From: Chitinophagaceae bacterium
GTDB lineage: Bacteria > Bacteroidota > Bacteroidia > Chitinophagales > Chitinophagaceae
Length of the DNA stretch: 64,000 bases
Direction: 5' to 3'
NCBI GenBank assembly: GCA_019752045.1
Contig: JAIEMP010000005.1
Coordinates: 1-64,000 of the forward strand
Within the stretch, counting starts at the first letter, position 1. Every line of letters begins with the position of its first letter. Below, piece by piece: positions 15,801 through 24,714 of the stretch. The translations under genes were made by a program, and so were the position numbers. The notes under the pieces were generated by a model. It had not been told where the DNA came from. It saw nothing but the letters and a program-made list of their open reading frames with translations, and ran no database searches.

Positions 15801-17882
15801 ATGCAGTTTGATCGCAAAAATCTCACGAACCAGGAGCTGATCAACATCTACCGGTCCTTGCTGTACCCCAGATTAATCGAAGAAAAGATGCTTTTATTGC
15901 TCAGGCAGGGAAAAATTAGCAAATGGTTTAGTGGAATTGGTCAGGAAGCAATTGCAGTTGGAGCCACACTGGCACTGCAGCAAAACGAATGGATCATGCC
16001 CCTCCATCGTAATCTCGGTGTGTTTACTACACGCAATATGCCGCTGCATAAATTATTTATGCAATGGCAGGGCAATAAAGAAGGTTATAGCAAAGGAAGG
16101 GAACGCAGCTTTCATTTTGGTAGCAAAGAACATTTTGTGTGTGGAATGATTTCTCATCTTGGTCCGCAACTGGCTATTGCAGATGGTGTGGCGTTAGCTT
16201 ACAAATTAAAAAATGAGAAAAAAGTATCATTGGCATTTACAGGTGAAGGTGGAACAAGCGAAGGTGATTTTCATGAAGCATTGAATGTAGCTGCAGTCTG
16301 GAATCTCCCCGTGATTTTTATTATAGAAAACAACGGTTATGGTTTAAGCACACCTACTAATGAACAATATAAATGTGAAAGTCTGGTTGAACGTGCAAGA
16401 GGTTACGGCATGGATGGAATAAAGATTGATGGTAACAATATTCTTTCGGTGATTGATACCTTAAAAGGTGTAAGAGATTATTGTATTCAATATCAGAAAC
16501 CTTATTTAATTGAATGCATGACCTTTCGCATGCGTGGGCATGAAGAAGCAAGCGGCACCAAATATGTACCCAAACATTTATTTGAGATATGGGAAGAAAA
16601 AGATCCCATCAAAAATTATGAAACCTATTTATTAAGCGAAGCGGTGTTAACAGCAGATGATGTAACAACCATCCGAACAGAATTTAAAAACTTAATTGAC
16701 AGTGAACTGTTGCTAGCGAATGAAGCCAAGCCGATGGTTATTGATACGGAAGAAGAGTTGGATGATTTGTTTAGCCCGGCCGCCTCTAACTCCCCCCGAG
16801 GGGGAGAACCCAAAGCACAGCCCTTGCTACTCGACAACTCTGCTATTAATAAAAACTTTTTGAATAGCGAGGGAAGTGTGCAGATGGCCTCCCCCTCGGG
16901 GGGAGGTCGGGAGGGGGCCGCTGCTCTTCGTTTTGTTGATGCCATCAAAGAAGCCCTTCATCAAAGCATGACCCAGCATCCCAATCTTGTTATTATGGGG
17001 CAGGACATTGCAGAGTATGGAGGTGCATTTAAAATCACAGAAGGTTTTGTTGAAGCATTTGGAAAAGAACGTGTACGCAATACACCTATTTGCGAAAGCG
17101 CTATTGTTGGTGCAGCATTGGGTTTAAGTTTAGAAGGTTACAAAGGGTTAATGGAAATGCAGTTTGCCGATTTTGTTACGGTTGGTTTTAACCAGATCGT
17201 TAACAACCTGGCAAAGATTCATTACCGCTGGGGACAAAATGCAGATGTAGTGATACGTATGCCCACGGGTGGCGGTGTTGGTGCAGGTCCGTTTCACAGT
17301 CAGAGTAACGAAGCATGGTTTACTAAAACTCCGGGGTTAAAAATTGTGTATCCATCTACACCCATGGATGCAAAAGGTTTGTTGATTGCTGCGATCAATG
17401 ATCCCAATCCTGTTTTATATTTTGAGCACAAAGCATTGTATCGTTCAGTAAGTGGTGAAGTGCCTGAAGCATATTATGAAATTGAAATTGGTAAAGCAAG
17501 GCATGTAAGAAGTGGAGATGAAGTATCTATTATTACGTATGGTGCAGGTGTGCATTGGGCCGAAGATTATGCAGCAGAGCATCCGGAAATTTCGATTGAC
17601 ATTCTTGATCTGCGTTCACTTGCACCGTTAGATTACGATGCCATTCGTTCTGCTGTAAAGCGCACCGGCCGTGTGTTGTTGTTGCACGAAGACACATTGA
17701 TTGGAGGCATTGGTGGAGAAATTGCTGCATGGATTGCTGAGCATTGTTTTGCTTTACTCGATGCACCGGTAATGCGTTGTGCAAGTTTAGATACACCCAT
17801 TCCTTTTAACATTGAGCTGGAACAGAATTTTATGGCTAAAGCAAGATTAGATGAAGTGCTGCAGAAGTTGATGAATTATTAA
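15801..17882 (+). CDS. branched-chain 2-oxoacid dehydrogenase E1, fused alpha and beta subunits
   Basis: This 693-residue thiamine-diphosphate enzyme catalyses oxidative decarboxylation of branched-chain 2-oxoacids (E1 of the BCKDH complex) and feeds E2/E3 encoded elsewhere. The alpha part (about 10-315) has the ThDP motif TGEGGTSEGDFHEA with IIENN. The beta part (about 375-693) has IMGQDIAEYGG, VRNTPICESAIVG and GAGPFHSQSNEAWF. The alpha-beta fusion is common in Bacteroidota. I start at the ATG at 15801, although a TTG four codons earlier is open. The linker (about residues 326-373) is encoded by an inserted palindromic element and is unlike either domain. Confidence 0.88.
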   Translation: MQFDRKNLTNQELINIYRSLLYPRLIEEKMLLLLRQGKISKWFSGIGQEAIAVGATLALQQNEWIMPLHRNLGVFTTRNMPLHKLFMQWQGNKEGYSKGRERSFHFGSKEHFVCGMISHLGPQLAIADGVALAYKLKNEKKVSLAFTGEGGTSEGDFHEALNVAAVWNLPVIFIIENNGYGLSTPTNEQYKCESLVERARGYGMDGIKIDGNNILSVIDTLKGVRDYCIQYQKPYLIECMTFRMRGHEEASGTKYVPKHLFEIWEEKDPIKNYETYLLSEAVLTADDVTTIRTEFKNLIDSELLLANEAKPMVIDTEEELDDLFSPAASNSPRGGEPKAQPLLLDNSAINKNFLNSEGSVQMASPSGGGREGAAALRFVDAIKEALHQSMTQHPNLVIMGQDIAEYGGAFKITEGFVEAFGKERVRNTPICESAIVGAALGLSLEGYKGLMEMQFADFVTVGFNQIVNNLAKIHYRWGQNADVVIRMPTGGGVGAGPFHSQSNEAWFTKTPGLKIVYPSTPMDAKGLLIAAINDPNPVLYFEHKALYRSVSGEVPEAYYEIEIGKARHVRSGDEVSIITYGAGVHWAEDYAAEHPEISIDILDLRSLAPLDYDAIRSAVKRTGRVLLLHEDTLIGGIGGEIAAWIAEHCFALLDAPVMRCASLDTPIPFNIELEQNFMAKARLDEVLQKLMNY
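16778..16919 (+). repeat. 142-base inverted-repeat element inside the E1 gene
   Basis: The left end (GGCCGCCTCTAACTCCCCC, then CGAGGGGGA) and right end (TCCCCCTCGGGGGGAGGTC, then GGGAGGGGGCC) are inverted copies of each other over about 30 bases. Each also folds on itself through CCCCC/GGGGG. The ~80-base interior is unrelated to E1. Base composition (long C and G runs) is unlike the AT-rich flanks. The reading frame is kept and yields a Gly/Ser/Pro-rich linker (SPSGGGREG). It looks like a non-autonomous MITE/REP-like insertion. Confidence 0.8.
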
Positions 17883-17894
17883 TACTTAAAAGCG

Positions 17895-18455
17895 ATGCCC
17901 GATATTTTTATAATAGCTGGATGCAATGGTGCAGGAAAAACAACTGCGGCATATAGCCTTTTGCCCGATGTTTTTAAAACAGTTGAGTTTGTAAATGCAG
18001 ATGAAATAGCAAGAGGATTATCACCTTTTAACCCATCTGGTGTTGCATTCCAGGCTGGAAGGATAATGCTAGAAAGATTAGAGCAGCTTATTAGGGAACA
18101 GAAAAGTTTTTCATTTGAAACAACACTTTCAGGATTGAGCTATATTCATTTAATAAAGAACGCAAAACAAAAAGGATACGGGCTTACTTTCTTTTTTGTT
18201 TATTTAAACAGTGTTAACCTTGCTAAAGAAAGGGTTGCCTTAAGGGTAAGTAAAGGGGGGCATAGTATTCCGAATGAGGTGATTGAAAGAAGATATTTTA
18301 AAGGGTTGACTAATTTTTCAAAATACGCTGCAGAAGCAGATGATTGGTATGTCTATGACAATTCGGGAAAAAACTATGAGCTTGTGGCAAGCAGGGAAAA
18401 TGATGAAAATAAAATTATTAACTTTGAAGTATTCAAAATAATTTCCGGCGAATGA
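17895..18455 (+). CDS. zeta-toxin-like P-loop kinase
   Basis: This 186-residue protein has a Walker A motif GCNGAGKTT (residues 9-17), then VNADEIARGL with a likely catalytic Asp36, and SFSFETTLSG, the arrangement of zeta-toxin/UDP-N-acetylglucosamine kinase-like proteins. The downstream RVALRVSKGGHSIP contains the Arg-rich lid typical of the chromosomal subfamily. It begins 12 bases after the E1 stop and overlaps a 53-codon gene by ATGA. True zeta toxins are paired with an upstream epsilon antitoxin, which is absent here; the small downstream gene may replace it. Toxicity is unproven, and many chromosomal relatives are ordinary kinases. Confidence 0.8.
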   Translation: MPDIFIIAGCNGAGKTTAAYSLLPDVFKTVEFVNADEIARGLSPFNPSGVAFQAGRIMLERLEQLIREQKSFSFETTLSGLSYIHLIKNAKQKGYGLTFFFVYLNSVNLAKERVALRVSKGGHSIPNEVIERRYFKGLTNFSKYAAEADDWYVYDNSGKNYELVASRENDENKIINFEVFKIISGE

Positions 18456-18613
18456 AAAACAACACAAAAAAAGAAAGTCTCACAGGGGAAATACAAATTG
18501 CTTTAGACAAAGCAATTTTAAAAGTTGTCGCTGATACTAAAGCCAAAAACTCTTATTTAGTCATTGCTGACAAAAAGGGAAATATCAAAAAAATCACTGC
18601 TAAAGAGTTATAA
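18452..18613 (+). CDS. 53-residue protein coupled to the zeta-like gene
   Basis: The gene reads MKNNTKKESLTGEIQIALDK and continues to a LYS-rich end (NIKKITAKEL). Its ATG overlaps the zeta stop in the ATGA configuration, so translation is coupled. The middle (AILKVVADTKAKNSYLVIAD) predicts a helix followed by a strand. The charge pattern and the coupling suggest an antitoxin or accessory partner, but I recognise no family. Confidence 0.6.
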   Translation: MKNNTKKESLTGEIQIALDKAILKVVADTKAKNSYLVIADKKGNIKKITAKEL

Positions 18614-18670
18614 ACTTTTTCAGAACAAAATATTCTCTAAACTATGTTAGCTATTTGGATGATATAAGAT

Positions 18671-18720
18671 TGCATTGAGCACGTTTAGATACACCCAATC
18701 CGTTAAATATATAACTGAAT
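18671..18720 (+). pseudogene. relic of an E1 beta C-terminal coding end
   Basis: This stretch matches the E1 gene at about 17773-17822: GTTTAGATACACCCA is identical and the surroundings are similar. In the corresponding frame it reads ARLDTPNPLNI against ASLDTPIPFNI, then a stop. It lies about 60 bases after the zeta/partner pair, so the pair sits between the E1 gene and a decayed copy of its tail. Confidence 0.65.
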
Positions 18721-18759
18721 ATAAAAAAGACTTATTTTTCCTTTTTAATCAGTTGCTGC

Positions 18760-20844
18760 ATGATCATACGCCTTTTCTTTTTTGTTGCTGTATGCAGTTG
18801 TGTAAAGAGTATTGCACAGGATTTTTCTACACCCATGCAGCATGCTTATCTGCTTACACGAATGGTGGAGAAATTTCACATTCAGCCAAAACCTCTTAAC
18901 GATGAACTCAGTAACCGTCTGTTTGATCAGGTATTAAAAACAGCAGACAAAGACCATGTTATTTTTTTGCAGGAAGATATCAATGCTCTTTCTGTTTTTC
19001 GTTACAGGCTCGATGAAGAAATAACCGAACGTAAAACAAATTTTCTGCAGCAACTTAACAGCATCTGGCAAAAACGTGTAAAACAAAATGATTCACTCGC
19101 TCTGGTGATTTGTAAAACAGCATTTAATTTTTCTCTTACTGAAACATACAGGGAGGCCGACGATAGTGTTTATGCAATTAATGTGGAGCAGAAAAAGCAA
19201 AAGCTGAGCCGCATGTTAAAATGGCGCATACTCGATGGCATTACAGATCATTTACTCGAAACAGCTGAAACAAACAAAGAGATCAATAAAAAACGGGCAG
19301 ACAGTATGGAGCTTGTTTTACGCAAATCATTAGCAGCTTCTTATACCAAAGAAACGGTTACTGTAAAACGTGCACAACAGTACGAACAACGGCTTGGTAA
19401 TCTTTTCTGTAATGCCCTTGCACATTGTTACGATCCGCACAGCAGCTATATGCCTGCTGAAGAGAAAGAAGCATTTGATGAAGGCTTGGGACAAAAACCA
19501 CTTCGCTTTGGACTAGGCCTTAATGAAAATGAAAGCGGCGAAGTAACTATTGATCATCTGCAACCGGGCAGCTCTGCATATAAAAGCGGTGTAATCAATA
19601 CAGGCGATAAAATAATCACCATGCAGGAGCCGGGAAAACAACCGGTAAATGTTTCCGGTTTTGATTTGTTGCAAACAGACAGTCTCATTAATGAATCCAC
19701 TGCAGATAAACTGATTGTTACAGTTAAAAAACCTGATGGTACAACAAAACAGGTAACGTTATACAAAGAACGTTTTTCAACGGAAGAAGATGAAGAGGAT
19801 GTGGTGTTGAGTTATATCCTGAAAGGCGAAAAAAATATCGGGTATATTTCAATCCCTGATTTTTATGTAGACTGGGAAAACACCGAAACGGGTATCAACG
19901 GTTGTGCAAACGATGTGGCAAAGGAAATTATCAAGCTGAAGAAAGAACAAATTGATGGATTAATTATTGACATCCGCTACAATGGTGGTGGCTCCGTGCA
20001 GGAAGCCATTGAGTTGTCGGGTATTTTTATTGATGGCGGCCCCGTTGCACAACTCAAAATAAAAGAACCCAAACCCTACACTTTAAAAGATGTAAACAGT
20101 GGAAGCATTTTTGATGGTCCGTTACTGATTATGGTCAATGGTTACAGCGCTTCAGCATCAGAATTGTTTTCCGGTGCTTTGCAGGATTACAACAGAGCAA
20201 TTGTTGCAGGCACAGCAACCTATGGTAAAGCAACAGGCCAGATTATTTTTCCACTTGATACAACTGTTACACTCGAAACGGTAGAACAAAAAAAAGCCGA
20301 TGTGTATGTGAAACTAACCACATCTGCCTTATATCGTCTTACCGGCCAAACTGCCCAGCAGCATGGTGTTGTGCCCGATGTACTTTTACCCGATCTGTTA
20401 CAAACCGTAGGAGAAAAAGAAAAAGACGAACAGTTTTCGTTTACACTTTCGCCCATCGAAAAAAATAAATACTATAAACCCTCCGCACCCATTGCAAATG
20501 AAGTATTGCGAAGAATGGCAGGTAATGTAACAGATACAGCTGTTTATTTTAAAAAACTGAAGGAATACAATCAGTGGATTAAAACTGTTCTGGAACAAAA
20601 AGAGTTTTCGTTAAAGCTGGATGATGTGCTGAAGGTGAAAAAAGAACAACAGGCCTATCTTGATTTTTTTGAAAACTGGCAACAGACAAACCCTTTTACA
20701 GTAACAAATCATTCGCTTCAGAAAGAACGGCTTCGTGCAAGTGAATGGCTGGCAGAAATGGATAATGAAACAAAAGAAGCAGTGGCACAGGACCCATACA
20801 TCCATCTCTGTTACCTGCTGTTACTTAAAATGATTAAACCCTAA
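18760..20844 (+). CDS. carboxy-terminal processing (tail-specific) peptidase, S41A
   Basis: This 694-residue exported protein (signal segment FFFVAVCSCVKSIAQ) has the Prc layout: a large helical N-terminal domain (30-250), a PDZ domain (about 255-335, LGLNENESGEVTIDHLQPGS), the S41 core and a C-terminal helical domain (from about 560). The catalytic dyad Ser465 (GYSASASE) and Lys490 (YGKATGQ) is spaced by 25, as in E. coli Prc. It trims or degrades periplasmic proteins by their C-termini. It is followed 68 bases later by a secreted helical protein on the same strand. Confidence 0.9.
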   Translation: MIIRLFFFVAVCSCVKSIAQDFSTPMQHAYLLTRMVEKFHIQPKPLNDELSNRLFDQVLKTADKDHVIFLQEDINALSVFRYRLDEEITERKTNFLQQLNSIWQKRVKQNDSLALVICKTAFNFSLTETYREADDSVYAINVEQKKQKLSRMLKWRILDGITDHLLETAETNKEINKKRADSMELVLRKSLAASYTKETVTVKRAQQYEQRLGNLFCNALAHCYDPHSSYMPAEEKEAFDEGLGQKPLRFGLGLNENESGEVTIDHLQPGSSAYKSGVINTGDKIITMQEPGKQPVNVSGFDLLQTDSLINESTADKLIVTVKKPDGTTKQVTLYKERFSTEEDEEDVVLSYILKGEKNIGYISIPDFYVDWENTETGINGCANDVAKEIIKLKKEQIDGLIIDIRYNGGGSVQEAIELSGIFIDGGPVAQLKIKEPKPYTLKDVNSGSIFDGPLLIMVNGYSASASELFSGALQDYNRAIVAGTATYGKATGQIIFPLDTTVTLETVEQKKADVYVKLTTSALYRLTGQTAQQHGVVPDVLLPDLLQTVGEKEKDEQFSFTLSPIEKNKYYKPSAPIANEVLRRMAGNVTDTAVYFKKLKEYNQWIKTVLEQKEFSLKLDDVLKVKKEQQAYLDFFENWQQTNPFTVTNHSLQKERLRASEWLAEMDNETKEAVAQDPYIHLCYLLLLKMIKP

Positions 20845-20912
20845 AACAGCAACCATCAACTTCACGATTTTATACTTAATTTTCAATACTGAAAAAACAC
20901 ATCGTAACTGTT

Positions 20913-21953
20913 ATGAAAAAAATATTCTCCACGTGCCTGTTTCTTTTTTTGAGTTTGCCTGCTTTTCTTATTGCACAGGATGACAGCCCGGTTACTTATA
21001 TGAACCAGATTGAAAAAGCCGAACAGGAAGCCACACAGAAATATCTTGTGTATGTAAGTACTGCAGCACACAGCGGCCGAGTGCGGAAAATTGAAAAACT
21101 GAGGCAACAGTTGATTGATGGTATCATGAAGAGCCGTAACAATGTAATTGGTATACCTTTTTATAAAGGCGATAAAGCGTTGCGTCAAAGCAGTATTGAT
21201 TACCTCAACCTCCTGTATCTGGTGTTTACAGAAGATTACGCTAAGATTGTGAATACGGAAGAAATTGCTGAACAGTCGTTTAATGAAATGCAGGCCTACC
21301 TGTTGCTGCAGGAAAAAACAGCAGAGAAGCTGAAAGAAGCACAGATCAAACGCCAGCTTGCAACAAAAGAATTTGCAGTGAAATTTAATATCAATCTCAT
21401 TGAAGGTAATTCCGACATGGGAGTAAAAATGCAAAAAGCTTCGGATATAATTAAATACCGCAATCAGGTGTACCTGATATTTTTTAAATGTAACTGGCAA
21501 TGGGGCGAACTGAATAAAGCCATTGATAACAAAAAAATTAACGACATTGAACAGGCACGCAATGCACTGATCACTTATGCAAAAGAGGGTATGGCAGGAT
21601 TGGATAAGCTCAAAAATTTTGATGGCGATCCTTCACTGGCTAATGTGTGTAAACATGCATTGAATCAGTACAAACGCATGGCCGAAACGGATGTGCCAAA
21701 GCTCACCGATTTTATTTTAAAGAGTGAAAACTTTGAAAAAGTAAAAAAATCATACGATGCCAAGTCGCAACGTGACCGCTCCCAGCAGGATGTAGATCTG
21801 TATAACAAAGCGGTGAATGAAATGAATGCTGCAGTAAACAGTTTTAATGCCACGGGAGAGTCAGTTAATAAAGCGAGTAATGAACTTGTAAACAGCTGGC
21901 AAAAAACCGACAAAACATTTGCAGATGAGCATACGCCTTATTTTAAAAAGTAA
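20913..21953 (+). CDS. secreted helical protein, LIC11966-like surface protein
   Basis: This 346-residue protein has a clear signal peptide (IFSTCLFLFLSLPAFLIAQ). The mature part is almost entirely helical and charged, with repeated coiled-coil-like stretches (YLLLQEKTAEKLKEAQI; KKSYDAKSQRDRSQQDVD). It resembles what databases call LIC11966 family surface protein, a name I recall but cannot confirm here. It follows the Prc-type peptidase and may be co-transcribed. Its 3' end faces the response regulator gene across 56 bases. Confidence 0.6.
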   Translation: MKKIFSTCLFLFLSLPAFLIAQDDSPVTYMNQIEKAEQEATQKYLVYVSTAAHSGRVRKIEKLRQQLIDGIMKSRNNVIGIPFYKGDKALRQSSIDYLNLLYLVFTEDYAKIVNTEEIAEQSFNEMQAYLLLQEKTAEKLKEAQIKRQLATKEFAVKFNINLIEGNSDMGVKMQKASDIIKYRNQVYLIFFKCNWQWGELNKAIDNKKINDIEQARNALITYAKEGMAGLDKLKNFDGDPSLANVCKHALNQYKRMAETDVPKLTDFILKSENFEKVKKSYDAKSQRDRSQQDVDLYNKAVNEMNAAVNSFNATGESVNKASNELVNSWQKTDKTFADEHTPYFKK

Positions 21954-22009
21954 CGCACCATACTTAAACTACTAATAACACTGATTGTAAAAAGGCAACG
22001 GAAAAAAAA

Positions 22010-22624
22010 TCAATTTCCCTTTCTCAACAGGTCTGCAATATTCTTTGCATCCATTTTTGCCATAATGTTCTTGCGGTGAGTCTTTACCGTTAACTCACTT
22101 AAAAAAAGTTTTTGTGAGATCTCTTTGTTGGAATAACCTTCTTTCAGCAATTGCAGAATTTCTGTTTCACGGGAACTGAGTTTCAGCTTGCGGCTGAAAT
22201 CATCGCCGCTGTGATGGTTGCTGCTTTTAATGATAGGATCAAAATAACGATTACCGGAAGCAAGTTCATGCAACGCAGTAATTAACACATCGGTACCGGA
22301 ATTTTTCACCACATACCCATCAATCAATTCTTTTTCCGGCTGCATACGTATATCAGCCGGCATATACATACTCAGGATCATGATCTTGAGCGCAGGGAAA
22401 TCTTTTTTTAACCGTGGAAATAAAGCAACCCCATTGGTGCCGGGTAAATTCAGATCAAGAATCAGAATATCGGGTTCGTATTGTTTAATAGCTGAGGCAA
22501 CATCATTCCCGTTTTGTATAGCTGCAACCACAATGTATTCGGGGTAACTCCCGAGTGCATTGATAAGCCCTTCGGAAAAAAAAGGGTGATCGTCAACTAT
22601 AAGAATGCGGATGGTTTGCTTCAT
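22010..22624 (-). CDS. NarL/LuxR-type response regulator
   Basis: This is a receiver domain (phospho-acceptor Asp57 in LILDLNLPG, acidic pair DDH at 11-13, Lys after SxxY) plus a C-terminal LuxR helix-turn-helix (LSSRETEILQLLKEGYSNKE). I start at MKQTIRILIV (22624), which gives the usual short lead into the receiver; an ATG at 22645 adds seven residues. Either start lies inside the 3' end of the histidine kinase gene, so the pair is translationally coupled and should form one two-component system. Confidence 0.9.
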   Translation of the reverse strand: MKQTIRILIVDDHPFFSEGLINALGSYPEYIVVAAIQNGNDVASAIKQYEPDILILDLNLPGTNGVALFPRLKKDFPALKIMILSMYMPADIRMQPEKELIDGYVVKNSGTDVLITALHELASGNRYFDPIIKSSNHHSGDDFSRKLKLSSRETEILQLLKEGYSNKEISQKLFLSELTVKTHRKNIMAKMDAKNIADLLRKGN

Positions 22625-24440
22625 CTGGTAGAACAGGAAATTCAATAGATACTTTACAACCTTTATTTACTTCAGCATCAATTTGTAAATTTCCTTTCAC
22701 GAAAGTAACCAATTGTTTGATCTGAGAAAAACCCAAACCCTCTTTTATAAAAATTGGGTTAAAACCCCTGCCGTTATCTTCAACAAAAAGGTAAATCAAC
22801 TCTTTTTCAATAATCAATTGAAGAATTGCTTCGCTTGCTTCAGCATGTTTAATAATATTCTGCAGCAGTTCCTGAAAAATATTATACATCAGCAATTCGT
22901 ATCGGAAAGAAGTAGATTGTAAGGCTCCGATTGATTCAAACTGTACATATAAACGACCGCTTCTGTTTACTTTCTCAATGGTTTCGGTTATTGCTTCAAC
23001 CAAACCTTTCTTTTGCAACAGCACCGGTGAGATGCTGTGCGAAAACTCCCGTACTTCATCGGCAAGGCTGCTGATGTCTTTAATGGATTGTTCCATTTGC
23101 TGCTGAAAATGTTCAGGTGATGCGTTTGTCTGTATCGATTCCAGGTTAAAACGAATGGCAGAAAGTTGAGCTCCTACAGAATCGTGCAGCAAACTGCTGT
23201 AACGCTGCATTTCTATCTGCTGGTAATCACTGATGTTCTTAAAAATCTGCTCCTGCTGAACATTGGTTGTACGTAAAAGCTGCTCCGACTGCTCTTTGTA
23301 TTTTTTAAAACGCAGCGTTAACACAAAAGCCAGAATGCTGATTTCGGCAGTAAAACCAATGTTCATCATGTTGCGGATAAGAAATGTATCTGTAATAAAA
23401 CCCGATACAAACTGCATGAAAAGAAAAAAGGAGATCAGCAATACCAGACTGGTGCCAATAATATAGCCTGCATAAGGTACTTTTTTTCGTACTGCAGCAA
23501 TGGCAATTACAAGCATGAAAACGGCTGTAATGTTTTGATAAATCTGCATCAACCACACCAGTACAATACGTACAATGCCCGTCTCCGGCATTAAAAATAA
23601 ACTGGCGGCTAATGAAGCGAGATATAAAAGTAAAAAACGTATGGCCCATTTATAATGTACCGGCAGGTTGCGTTTTACCGACAACAGGTTTAATGCAAAC
23701 AACATGTATAACGGAGATGCAAAGCTGATGGCAAGGGGTCTGGTAAAATCTGCAGGAAAAGGATGATTAGGAAACAGGTACATGAACGAGTAACCATAAT
23801 CACTGAAAATGTAAAAGAACACCATAAGAATGTACAGGCTGTAATACACGTACAGTTTTTCACGCATGGTATAAAATAAAAAGAAGCTGAAAAGAAACAG
23901 GAACAAACCCATACCGGTCATTAAACCTGCTAATAAATTTTTGCGTCGGTTATAAGAGGAGAATCCTTTTTCAGTTAAAAAATGTACCGGAATATTTAGC
24001 TGTTCATTTCGTTTATCAATCAGAAATAAAACTGAAACATCCGTTCTGTTAAACATTGGAACAGGAAATACAAAATCTGCATAGTTTAATGTGCGGCTGC
24101 TGAAGGGGTAATGATCTCCTGTTGCTGCAAAAGAACGGATTAAACTGTCGCCCGATAAATACCATGCCTGCAAATAATTGATATGCGGGTTACGGATCAT
24201 GATGTGTTTAATACCGTCAATATCATGTAATGCGTTGAGTGGAATTTTTAACCACAGCATTTCATTTTTATAACTGAGGCTGAGACTGTTTGATTTAAAG
24301 GGCAGCAGATTTGCTTCAATTTCCTGAAAGCGTGAAAAGCTGCGGTTAGTTGAGCTATCTGTGTAAAATCTGATCAGTTCCTCTTTTACTGTTATTTTTT
24401 TTTCATTCTCAAAAAAATAAACCTGCGCATTTGTATACAA
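22593..24440 (-). CDS. 7TM-DISM sensor histidine kinase (HisKA_3)
   Basis: The sensor has an extracytoplasmic 7TMR-DISMED2-type domain (about 20-150, IPLNAL..LIRSFAATGDHYPF), seven membrane segments (about 165-370), a short coil, a HisKA_3 dimerisation helix with phospho-acceptor His419 (SLLHDSVGAQ) and an HATPase domain (NIIKHA, VEDNGRGF). The only canonical start in frame is a TTG at 24440, which leaves no signal peptide. The frame is open upstream to 24506 and encodes a textbook signal sequence (TIKQTLPYFFIFIILINGLY). Initiation at ATA (24500) or ATC (24491) would include it. Confidence 0.85.
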   Translation of the reverse strand: MYTNAQVYFFENEKKITVKEELIRFYTDSSTNRSFSRFQEIEANLLPFKSNSLSLSYKNEMLWLKIPLNALHDIDGIKHIMIRNPHINYLQAWYLSGDSLIRSFAATGDHYPFSSRTLNYADFVFPVPMFNRTDVSVLFLIDKRNEQLNIPVHFLTEKGFSSYNRRKNLLAGLMTGMGLFLFLFSFFLFYTMREKLYVYYSLYILMVFFYIFSDYGYSFMYLFPNHPFPADFTRPLAISFASPLYMLFALNLLSVKRNLPVHYKWAIRFLLLYLASLAASLFLMPETGIVRIVLVWLMQIYQNITAVFMLVIAIAAVRKKVPYAGYIIGTSLVLLISFFLFMQFVSGFITDTFLIRNMMNIGFTAEISILAFVLTLRFKKYKEQSEQLLRTTNVQQEQIFKNISDYQQIEMQRYSSLLHDSVGAQLSAIRFNLESIQTNASPEHFQQQMEQSIKDISSLADEVREFSHSISPVLLQKKGLVEAITETIEKVNRSGRLYVQFESIGALQSTSFRYELLMYNIFQELLQNIIKHAEASEAILQLIIEKELIYLFVEDNGRGFNPIFIKEGLGFSQIKQLVTFVKGNLQIDAEVNKGCKVSIEFPVLPDEANHPHSYS

Positions 24441-24714
24441 TCCGTTTATAAGAATGATAAAAATGAAAAAATATGGTAAGGTTTGTTTGATGGTTTTTAT
24501 AGCCGGTTATATGGAATGCACAATATAGAAATGAATTGACGGAATGAAAATACTCCTTTGTTGGTATTGTTGTTAAAGTACGGAGCGATTATTTTCGATC
24601 TTTCAAAATTTCAGATGTGAAATAATTCAGCAAGTTGTGGAACCTATATCAACAACTTTATTTAACTGTGCTGTTGCCATCAAAAAAATATATCTAAAAC
24701 CTTAATATAGATTC

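Noticed and set aside
17895-18455. Calling the zeta-like protein a proven toxin
   Set aside because: Only P-loop and family layout are visible; no epsilon antitoxin is present and chromosomal relatives can be ordinary kinases.
18675-18899. 74-codon plus-strand frame at the start of the Prc-type peptidase gene
   Set aside because: It overlaps the peptidase signal peptide in another frame and begins in the E1 tail relic.
20883-21500. Long open frame (about 205 codons) on the minus strand opposite the secreted helical protein gene
   Set aside because: It mirrors a well-formed plus-strand gene with signal peptide. The opposite frame is rich in Phe/Cys/His as expected from reading Lys/Glu codons backwards.
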